From the NCBI GenBank assembly GCA_028564675.1, contig JAOVVO010000005.1:186001-250000 (forward strand): a DNA stretch of 64,000 nt, given 5' to 3'. This DNA is from Onchocerca lupi. Lineage: Eukaryota; Nematoda; Chromadorea; Rhabditida; Onchocercidae. Numbering within the stretch: the first letter of the stretch is position 1; each line of letters begins with the position of its first letter. The translations under genes and the position numbers were made by a program. Shown here one piece after another: positions 14,548 through 26,500 of this stretch. The notes below the pieces were generated by a model. That model was not told the DNA's origin, searched no databases, and worked only from the letters and a program-made list of their open reading frames with translations.

Positions 14548-17500
14548 AAACTATCCTAATGCTTTTGTCATCTTATACGAATTTCTGCATCATTTATAAT
14601 TCATTAAGAAGACAGTTGGCAGAGAAAAAAGAAGCGAAAAGAGCAGTAAAATGAAAGGTTTTTAATATAATTGTTGCAAGTGAAATTTAATGAGGATATT
14701 TCAAAATTCAATCAAAATTTCAATTTCAAGCAATGAGAGAGATGAATTTAACTTTCTAATGATTTGCTCTATTTCAAACTTGAGATCACTCGACAGCTTA
14801 TTAACAAGATCTTCATCTCACAGTATTGCTTCTTCATCTTGCAGGAAAAGTATTTATTGGTTATGACGGCCGCACCTTTTAGTACTGAGTCTTGAAAATG
14901 ATTAAAAAAGTTAAAAAATTCAAAAATTTATCCTATCAAACCCATAAAGAAAAGTAATATGTACCTGGAAGGTCTTTTGAGCTTCATAAAGACATGCATA
15001 TTCTTCATTTGGATTATTTCAAATGGTTTTTAGGGAAATATTTTTTACAAAATTATAATACGACTGAAGCTGTTTCCGCTGACTAATTTATTTTTATCAC
15101 AACTTTCTCTCCTTAATAGTTTTTAGGCACCACTTCCTCGTTTTCTTATTTTCAGGATTTTTGCATTATTTAGAGAAAAGAAGAATTAAATATTTTTGAC
15201 TCTAATGAGAAAATCTCTGCAACTTTAGCAGTCTAAACTCAATATCTGGAAAGAATTGAAAAAGTTGCTCAATTCTTGTTTACTAATTTATTTATAATTT
15301 CCTCCACTGCAATTCCCATTCATCCGGTCCAGTATTTTGATCATAAATTAAAGTTTACCTTGGAATTTGATTTCGTGAATTTATTGAAGTTTACGATAAA
15401 AATTATGATTTGCAATTCTGGAAGAGGGTTCTGAGATCAAATCCATTGTGACGCGAGAAAAAAGCGATGATTGATTCCGGTTAATATTGGCCAAATGGAA
15501 ATTTGTCGAAATAAATTAACTGCAAGAAACTTGTTTTCGTTTATTTAAGTATTATTATTTTTGGTAGGGACATTTTTAAAATGTCATATGATTTATATAT
15601 GATTGTTTTAAAGAAAATGCGCTCTGCATATTACTTCTAATAAAATAATGGAAATTTTTCAATTTAATCATTTCGGAAAGTTGTGGGATTTTGAAACTGT
15701 CATAATTAAGAAACGTACTTTTTCTAGAAGTTGCCCTTTTTAGAATGTCCTGATGATCATCTGATGGTATACATAAATGTGACGGAATCAGATCGAGAAG
15801 AGTACCACATCAACAGGACGAGCGCAAATTCTCTTCTCGATTGTACGCAAAAATGTTTCAATGATCCTCGTTGTTTCTCGTTGAAATATCGTCAGCAGGA
15901 TGAATTAGGTTGCTTGCTGACCGATTTTGCATCTTCATCATGCCCTGAAATTAGCTTCCTGCCAGTTGCTGAAATCAAATATGATATCCACACGCTCATC
16001 ACTATTGATTGTATAAAATGCGAATTAATGAAACCAAGTAAGTACTTGTGACAATACAGTTAATTACCATAATAATTCAAAGCAACAAATTTTTTAAATA
16101 TACATAAGAACTTTTCAAAAATTTTGCTGAATTGATGCCAATTATGAACACTAGAAAATTCAAATTTCATAATTCTTTTTTCAGATCACTTAGTCACTTG
16201 CTTGTATTTTCGAAACTGTTCTTTTCAAGGACAGTTTCGAAAAAAGCGTTGATACTTGTGTTGTTTAATTAATAACGAAATAATAAATTGCAGAGAATTT
16301 CTTGAGATCTTCTGAGATGGATGACAATGAGGAACCATCCTCAGTTTCAGGTTCTCATTCAAGTTTTATTAACTTCAAAGATCTTAGTTACTTTATAAAA
16401 TCAAGCAGTAAAAAGCAAACGCAAAAATTCGAAGATTACCGAAAACTAACAGAAATCACAATGAATGGAATTTTATTTCTCTAGAATCTAGTTCTGTAAT
16501 AAAGTAATAGAAATAACATTTATGTAATAAACGATGGCTTTGAATTGCAGAACAATCATCGACTGTTACATTTCAATCTGTGCAATCAACACTGCAAAAC
16601 ACAATTACTTCTTCTATTTCTGACATTAGTGTATGCGATCCTTCACGTAAGATTTCAGCTTTTAATGATTCGATTCATCCAAAAATCTATAACTGGTTGT
16701 GGATCGATTGCGTCATCGATTTGCAAAGATTTCGGGTAAAATCAGAGTGGCAACTCAAAAGCATAGCTGAAGATCTTATTGCACTCTCCATTGAAAAAGA
16801 AATATCCATCACATAATTCACAAATTAATGCTTTATTGAGCATTTAATCATCCATTACTTTGCTTCTAATTAGGCAGTTCCTGAAAATCACTCAAAAATG
16901 ATTTGGCCATGGCAAAAATTCTATGATATTGTTAAGAGCACAATATCTACTACGGTATTCTTAAAGCATTTTAATGCTGTAAGATGGATTTACTCCTTAG
17001 AAATGATAGAAATGAATGTGATGAATCGGTCCAAATATAAATTCCGATTACTTTAGCTAATCTGAGTCAATGTTGAAAAGTTTTTGCAAAATTTTGCATC
17101 TCATTTATTTCAAAATGACGATTCCTAACGGGGAAAGAAATTTACAGCAAATTAACAAAAATTATTTATATCGTTTGAAAATTTTTCCATCCAAAAAATT
17201 TAATTAGTTCATCGCAGTTTTATGATTTATCGCGAGAAATCTGGTGATCTCTTGGTGATTTGGTGCACACGAAATTTAGATTTGCATGCGTATATTCGAT
17301 AACAACAATACTAGTTATCCATCTCTTGGTCATACACAAAAATTTAACAAGAAATCAAACAGACTTTGAGTTACGAAAAGAATTATTTAAACCATGGTCA
17401 TGATTATAATGATATATTAAATCAGAATCATGATTATAATAATATATTAAATCATAATCATGATTATAATAATATATTAAATCACAATTATGATTATAAT

Positions 17501-20500
17501 AATAAGTAAAGTCATAGTAACTAGTCGAATCTTATCTGATTTGGTATTAATAATATTAAAATGATCATTTTTTATTGTAAGATCATGCCGTAATAACATG
17601 ATAAAATAGAAATAGCTATACTTCTAATTTAGTATTTAGATGGTTTTGGTGACGATCAAAAAGACAGAATCACTACAATATTGCAATTTAGCTTATAATT
17701 GTCTGAAATTTGAGCAAATATTTCGTTTCCGAAATGCCGATTTACACATTTTTTAGTAATGAAATGTGACGAGGATATATGGTTTATTGCCGAAAAACCG
17801 ATCAACTCGGAGAATTTTGATTTTTTACAAGAAATAGTCATAGCTAATTCAATTCAGGAATGTGCTAAAAAGTGTTTCGATAATTGCTGTAAGGTCGGTT
17901 CATTTTGTTTTGTGTTTAAAAGATTGTTAAAATCAAATTTAAAACATTGATTCTAGCACAACGACAAAGATTAATTATTAATGCTCAAGAACAAACTTAG
18001 ACTGATTTACTCGCTGCAAGGAAATTCCAAATTAATTCTAATTTCTATTATTAATTTCCTTCATGTTCCAAATCTGAAATTCTTGATTACAAAAAAAAAA
18101 AAATCAATAATGATACAGTTATGTTATCATTTAATAAAGCAAACTCATTGCTCAAAATTCTTGTTGTTACTTCAAAAATATTTTTGTCATATTTTCAGTG
18201 GAACAACGAATTACATCATCTCTCTCAATTTTTACAGGATTTAATTAATTAATGCTAAATTAATGAGAATAAAACAAACAAAGAAACAATGAGTCATAAA
18301 TTTTACAGATGGCCATCTACTCAAGTATCGACAATAAATGTCAATTTATAATGGAAGGTATAAATAAAACAGATAAAGAAAATTGTGACGCAAAGCCTTT
18401 CTCTTCCTTCGTTAATCAACACAATGGTTGTTTGTTTATCTTGTTTATATTTTCCATTTCATTGTAAGAAAAAAATCTGAATTCACTTGTTTTTCGTCAA
18501 AATTTTCTATGCAAATTATCCTAAAATCTAACACTTAAGATTCTCAATTTGTATTTTTGAAATTCTTAACGTATTTTAAAAGTTATAATCGAAATAGGAA
18601 TAATTGCAAATACATTATAGCTTTTTGTTAAATTGCTTAAGGAAAAATAGCTTATACGAGCTATTTTATTGATTTTCTCTTAGAAGAATAATCAATAATT
18701 GCCTTCAGTGATACAATCATATTAGCAAAAATTCGAAAAGAATTTTGTAATTTCCATTTATCATGTTAAGAATATAATCGAACCAAAATAACTTGTGTGA
18801 CGTGTGGTCCGCCATTAAGAAGCGATCGCCGTTTGCTAAAAGCGCCTGAAAAAAATTTTTTGGACACAGGTAACAATTTCGATAAATCAAAAGTTAAAGA
18901 TTTGAACTTTGAAAAGGACACTGACATCGATACTGTTGGGTTAATTTCAACTGCAGATATTTGAAAAAATAGGCATAAAATGCCATAAAAAAATTAAAAA
19001 GACTAAACTAGAAAGGTACATATCAGTCATGCATACACGCATAATAATCATGCAATCTGTAGCTGCAAAATATTTGCACAGAATATAGTAAAATAATAGA
19101 TTTAAGAAATTTAAGGAATATTAAATCTTCGAAGCAGTTCAATTTTTTCGCAATTTTAAATATTTCCGAGCAACTTTTGCTGTTTTTGCTATTTTTAGGA
19201 CATATTTTCCAAGCTATTCCCATTGATCAGCACTTGTAAATCGTACCTAGAAAAGTCGCTATATAAAATTTAAGACCAAATAACCGATTTAAGTGGTAAA
19301 AAATTCAACGTTTGAAATATTGCTGATATTAAGCTAATTAATCAGTCCAGCATTAATTATTCAGTTCAATTTTTCGAAAAACCATTAGAAAAACTATGCT
19401 CTTATTTTATTATGTCTTACTTTAAAAAATTTTAAATACTCCATCATTTTGTTATGCCATCTTTTATACAAAAAATATTTGCAGAAAATTCCAATTTCTA
19501 GAAAAAATTCATTCATCTGTCATCGGCATAATAATTTCTGAAACCAATGTTTTAGTTTAGATATAGTCCTTTCAATCTGAATGATGCTCTTTTAACAAGC
19601 AATAAATCCTAAAAGCAAAGCAAAAACTTGCTTAAATGCTTTTAGATTTAAATAGATTGAGTTGAAAAAAAAACGAAATGTTTATTGCTTATAATTAATC
19701 TAATTATATTATGATGAGAGTAGCAACATTTATTTCAGATATTCTATGTTAATTTTTGCGGTTGAATATTGTTTTTTTTTTTTTTTTTTTTTTTTTGATT
19801 ATCACTTCAAACTGTTCCACCATTAGCTGAACTGAATTAACTAATCGAAATTCTCAGTACTGACAGCATAATCAGATGAAAAATTCAGTTAGTGAAGTTT
19901 CTCTGAAAAAGCATGCGTACCATATCCACTGATTATATGGCATTCACAATGACTAATATCACATATGAAATCTTACCAAAAGATAATAATTAAAAGTAAA
20001 TAAATAAGTATCAACTTCCGGTCATTCTTTGCAAAAATCCATGCATTTTAAAAAAGATTTTTATCTTATCTTATTCGAATAATTTTTTTCAGTATTTCTT
20101 GAAAAGATCTCTCGATAGTCAAACAATAAGAAATTTAACTATTAAAAATAAACTTTGCCTTACAACCATAAAATTAAGAATCAGAATGACGAAAACCTAT
20201 AACTAATAGTTAAGAAAATATCTTTTAGAAAAGTCGATACAGGCAAATGAAAAATTCGAAAATGTGAAAGCTGAGAAGCCATCAGAACTTGTAGAAACAT
20301 CATCTACGGTTAGCATCTCCGAACAATCCATGACAGCTTCAACACCTGATACATCCAGTTTGCCGGAAGATAAGGAAAGTGTATTTCAACCGCCGCGACT
20401 TGATCCTCGATTCATGGGAATGAGTATGTGCCAGTTCCCTTTCTTTTTTTTAATTGTCTGATTTTTGAATTATGCATGGTAATTTTTTGGATACAAGTGT

Positions 20501-23500
20501 ATGCATATATTATATTCATATTCCAACAAAAGATAATTTCAGCCTGCGTCGTTGTGTTTGAAGTCAACCCGGAAGCCAATTTGGCCGATTTTCAAGCGCA
20601 AGATAGTGTGAAAGTTAAGAGGTAATATTTAGAAATCCAGTTATATTAGTCATTCATTATTGTTACAAAACCTTTGAGACAATTATATAATGGTAAAAAT
20701 TTTTTTTTTAAATGAAAACTTAAATCTACACATGTTTTTTGTAGGGAATTCTTGAAATTTCTTTAGAATGTGTTTACACTTCAGCTAGCACCTAACTTAT
20801 TCAACTTTCAGCAGAATGTTCGAAAATTTGAAGCAAATTTTAGAATTTTGGAATTAATGTCGCAAAATGAGATTTTAGAGCTGACCACTGTGCATACCTC
20901 TGCTTCCGAGATGCCTGTGCTGCAGCCGTCTTCACTCCACCAACCGCTCCAGGTAATAAAGGTACCTGCGAAAGACGCTTTGATATTGGCGAAAAGTGTA
21001 ATGCTACGCTGAGGAGAGATTACTACTACAAGACTAATAAGCCAGTTTACCTACAATGCTTTAGATGTCGTAAGTTTCAATATCTTTTATTATAAAGAAA
21101 TTTAAATCCAAAATAAATAATATTTCTTACAATTTTTCCAGAAATTTTTCTAATTTGATAACAAATTTCATTTTCCAATTTTCTGGAAACATCAAGCTGG
21201 TATAAAAATATTTCAGTTCCCAAGAAACCGCAAACAAAACCACCATTTGGAGAAACTACATTACAACCGGAAATATCGCTTGTTACATCTGAAGCAAAAT
21301 TTGTAACTGAAACTGAAGAGGGTGCAGAATCAGTAGAAACTACTTTGGTACCTTCTGTGGATGCAGAATCAGTAGAAACTACTTTGGTACCTTCTGTGGA
21401 TGCAGAATCAGTAAAAACTACTTTGGTACCTTCTGTGGATGCAGAATCAGTAGAAACTACTTTGGTACCTTCTGTGGATGCAGAATCAGTAGAAACTACT
21501 TTGGTACCTTCTGTGGATGCAGAATCAGTAGAAACTACTTTGGTACCTTCTGTGGAACTGACAACAGTTGAAATGGATTCGGAAGAAACTGAAAAGAGTG
21601 TGGGAATTACTGCATTTGATGCTACCAACGGAAATACTGGAACAAGTGTTGGTGCAGAAGAAGGCATCGATGAAGTTGCACGAGAAACCACCGAAACACT
21701 TGAAACGCTTCTTGCAATGACTGAGACAGAAGCATCTGCAGCAGCAATTTTGACTGATACTACAAACACGGAAATAACAACCAGCGGGACAACGATCTGG
21801 TCAACGGTTAACGACGAGATGTTTGGGAATAATTCATCGAGTGATGAAACTGAATCTGTAGTATCTGACAGTCCTACTACTACTACTACTGTAGTTAGTG
21901 CACAATCTATTCAGGAACATAAATCAACAGAATCAGGGATACAAACACTCGAATCCGACCAAACCACTGGGGAAAATCAGAAATCTACTCCAGCTACTGC
22001 AGAAGAACTAGGTGTTTTGCGTATGTCAACAATAGAAGCAGAAGTTGGTCATGGTACATTGTTGTCTGGAAGTCAATCTAAAATGGAGTTTGACGGAACA
22101 GAATCTGTAGCAACAGATAGCACACCAAATGAAACTGGAAAACCGATTACAATACCTTTGACAGTAGAAGTGGAAACAACGGAGTCTGAAATTCGCGGCA
22201 AAGTAGTTCATACTGATAGCAGCACAAAAGCAGCGTCATCAAATTCTGGAAGAGAAGATGAAGATACTACTTTTTCCAAAGGAAAGAATGGATCCTTATC
22301 GAATGATGTCGATGAAGCATTTCAGATGAAGCATTATCTGCAGGGTGTGCTTATTTTTCACTTTACTATTACGATCTGTCCGTTCGCTATGATGGATATT
22401 ATTTTTGGGAAATAATGTTTCTATTCTGATCGTTCAATGAATCCATGTTGTTTTAATCTCATTTCTTACAGAGGTCCATCAGAAGTTCGTATTCTTGTAG
22501 TTTTAGTCAACCTAGTTATAGGATGCATCGTAACTTTTCAAGCCGAACCGTATAGTAAACGTCCTGCGAAATCGTCCACTGGCGTCCAAGTTACAATAAC
22601 CGCCCAAACTGCAGAAGTTTGTGCTGGACGATGTTATCAGGTTCATTTCAGTTTCTAATTGAAATTCCAATTAAAAAGAAGCTCCTTTTTTTACAATACA
22701 TATTGATGTTACTACTAAATATAAGTGTTCAATCTTCAATTACTGAATTTTAGGATGGTTGCACTGGTGCCAAGTATGATCCATCAAGCAAGGAATGTGT
22801 CTTGGGCTATGGTGGAAAGCATTTCTGCAATAATGGACCTGAACATTTCTTTTATAAAGCCAACGAAACCGTTTGGATTCATTGTACCGGATGCAGTATG
22901 TTTATGTTTGAATCCTACGAGAAAATATCTACACTTGATTTTAAAACTTCGTAACTAGAATTCCTTTCTAATTTTATAATTTTAAATTTTTACTTGATTT
23001 CGAGTTTGAAATTTCCAGAAATACATAAACCAGGAGATGAAGGTATCAATATAATGATCCAATCATCTAAAACAAAAGGTTCATTTTTCAGTATTTTTCG
23101 AAAATTTTTTAGAAATAGAATCTTGTGGAATTTCATAATCTTTTTTTTTTTTACGAAAAAAGAAAAAATTCTGCAACGAAATAAGCAATTCTTGTTGTCT
23201 TTCAAAATCGGTATTAATCATAGTCAAGATTGTATCGAAATATTTCTTACTTGAAATTTTTAGCGACGAAGAAAACTGCCCTTGAAGAAACTGTAGTGGG
23301 TAGGACAGTGACATTAACTTCCACAGAAACTATTGAAACAGAAGTACAGAAAGTAGAATCAATCAAACTGAATGAAATTCTACGGATAACATCGAAAAAG
23401 TCAAGTTTTAGTACATCAAAAATTGAAAGAAGTACGGAAGATGCAATAGAAAGATTAAGTAATGAAATTTCAACAATATTAGTAGGAGAAACTTCAACAG

Positions 23501-26500
23501 AAACAGCGAAAGTTTCAACAACAGGGAAAGAAATAACTGTTGAAAGTACAATGGAAAAGAAAGAGAAAATATCGAAAGAGGAGTCAAGTGCTGATGACAT
23601 TTCGACATTAACTGTTGCTGGAAAGATCGCGGAATCTGAAAGGAAGAAAGAAACTATCGCTGCTCCGTTTCAAACGACTTTTCCTGGTCACGGTAAGTTT
23701 TTTTATTGCAATTAGCAAATGCAGTCATTTAATCTACGACATCATAAATGATTCTCAAAAATGCTTCCATGTGCATTGATATGTAGCAAAATAAGTTCTC
23801 GTTATTTCGCGATTGATTTTAATCTTCTATGCACCACTAAAGGTACCCAAAATTCTGTGTCATGTATCGTCGATCCGCTTGCATATATCTCTCTTGATCA
23901 TTCATTATCTCTCAATATCAATCGATTTTCATATTTCATTTCAGATTGTACTATTTTATTTCAAGTTAAGCCTGTCGATGTTCATTCCAAAGAACTTACT
24001 TCCAAATTTATTTCGATAAATGAAACATCTACAGTAAAACAGTGTGCTAAACGTTGTTTCATGGTTTGTAATTAATTTTGTGAAATTATGCACAGAAAGT
24101 TTTAGCATTCATTTTTGAATATAAAAATTTTCATATCTAAATCAGAAAAATTTATTCTATATTATTTCACTTTAAGGTTGAACAAAATGTTTCAGACTTA
24201 AAAATTAAGGATTTGGCAAAAATTTATGATGCATAAAATCAAAATTAATATCAGGATGGATGCGTGGGTGCAAAATTTGATCCAGTAAAGCAAGAATGTT
24301 TGTTAACATTTGGAGATCATCATCAGTGTGATGAAAATGAGCAAGTACACCAATCACTGGAAACTACCGAAACATTGTGGATTCACTGTATTAGTTGCAG
24401 TAAGTTGATTAATTATCCTGTTTTTCCTGTATCCATTCTTTTTATGCTATTTTTACTTGCTTTTGATTTTCCGTGTAGTTAAAATTAAATTTTGTTTCAG
24501 AGAAAGAATTTACCGAAAGTACTTTAGGCTTATTTGCTCAAGATACAACTACTTTGCCAGGTTGATTTATGGGCTTATAATTTTCCTTGAATTTGAAATA
24601 CTATTAACTCTTTTTTTTTAAATTACTCTTTTTTTTTTTGATATTTTGCTTCAGTGGTAGTCTAAAAATCAAAAGAAGAAAAAAATTCAGTGATTGTTGA
24701 GAGTTCTTCAGCTTCGAAGCCCGTAGAAGTTGGAGAAAAATTTTTGGCGACCGCAGGTCAAGCTGTGGAACTGGAATTTAATATAAAAAGTAAAGAATCT
24801 ACGGTAGCTGGAGAAGAATTCGGTATCACTCCTACTACTGTAGTTATAAAAGAACAAGAGAATTCAAGATCATCAACATTACGATCAACAGTGGGGTCAT
24901 CGGCGGAAATTTCCGAAAGTACCACTGCTTCTCATGTGATTGAGGGTGAACAAAAAGATCAAAAAGAAACTATTGTTGCATTTCAAGAGGAAGGTGAACC
25001 GACAACGATTCCAGCAGAGATCACCATTATACCAGTATCCGGTAATGAAGTAACCTTACCCTCGAAAGTTGGAACATTTGAAGGACAAAAATTTAGTGAA
25101 GTAACAGAAAATGATATCATTGGAGCTGTAGCTGACATTATTGCAAATATCTCGAGTAATGTACCAGAAACTAAACCTGATATGGGAGTTATGAAAAATA
25201 TAAAAGAAACAAACAGCATGCTAGAAAAATCTTTTACAGAAACTATCGAAAGTGTATCATCATCTGTTGCACCAGAGATTGCAATCACAGAATCACACAT
25301 TAAGGAAACATCCGAAACAGATGTGATTTCATTGGTCGCAGAAGAAAGTGCATCAACAGAATCAAATATTGAAATGATACAGTTGAAGCATCCATCGACT
25401 AAGAAAATGTTATTAAATATACTCAGTGCAACAACTGTTGAACCAATTAGAACAGCAATTTCTATCGCAAAAGAAACAAGCACTTCCATAAATGGCCAAG
25501 GAAGTATGGAAGTAACATCCAGAATTCTAAGCAAGACATCTGAGGAAGGAGATAGCCCTGATGAAGCTGAATCAGTCTCAAATATCGTAACCGAGCAGTC
25601 ATTTGTGCAAGAAAATGTCGATGATATTATGGAAAAAGTTGTTCAATCAACTTCGGAAGAGGATATTTCGGTAACTAATATTAAATCAAAGGTGACAGAT
25701 GAAACGGTTGGCGAAAAAGCAATTCAAGTTGTAACTGAAGCGTCGAATGTTGCCGATATATTAATAAAGCAAGGTTAGTATATGATAATTTTAGATCAAA
25801 AAAGCTAAATTTTATTTATTCTATTTTGTTTACTGTCAATTTTACAAATTATTTCTTTTATTCTCCTGGAACCTTACAAGTGGTTTTAATGTAATATTCG
25901 GAAGATTAATCATAATCTAAATAATAATTTACTGTCTAGGTGACATGACAACAGAACCACCTGTGCAAGCAGTATCAGATTTAATCAGTGTTTTGAGTCA
26001 AAATTCGAAAATCGAAGAAGTGATTCGCAAGAAAGAAAAAGGTATTTAGACTTTGTTCTAATGCAATCAATTTTTAATTGAAATTTTTACTTAAAATTTT
26101 TTGTTCTGAACATTTTTCATTTATCTGTAATTTTTCAAAAACAATTCTTTCGGCAAACTGCATTCTTGAATCTTTGAAAATAGCAAATGATGTAAGAATG
26201 CAACCCGGTGATTCTGGCAATGTTTTCTACAATCATTTATGGATGTAAATAGATAAATAATTATAGCTGCGCTTGGATTAAATTCATTTGATTTTAGCAT
26301 CAAAATAGACGAATCCTTAGAGAACTGAAATTTTTATGTATTCTTGAAGATGCATTTGTCGTTAATGATTTGGCTGTAACAAAGAATGCTGCTGATCAAA
26401 TAACAAATGATATTGTAGTCAGTGATACTCAAAGAGATTCCGTCGGGAATTCTTCTCTAAACAAAGCTAAAATGAACCCTTTTAAAGGTAAATTTGCATA

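Noticed and set aside
15728..15743. Earlier acceptor for PAN exon 2 at 15727
   Set aside because: It does not agree with the phase of the signal-peptide exon; the acceptor at 15743 does, and also matches the phase-1 rule of the other modules.
21077..21769. 230-codon minus-strand open frame
   Set aside because: It lies opposite the Ser/Thr-rich linker exon and is open only because the 39-bp repeat lacks stops on both strands. It has no splice partners or domain.
23247..23600. 117-codon minus-strand open frame
   Set aside because: Shadow of the plus-strand linker exon 23264-23692.
24983..25534. 183-codon minus-strand open frame
   Set aside because: Mirror of the second Ser/Thr/Glu-rich linker exon; the plus strand has phase-consistent splicing on both sides.
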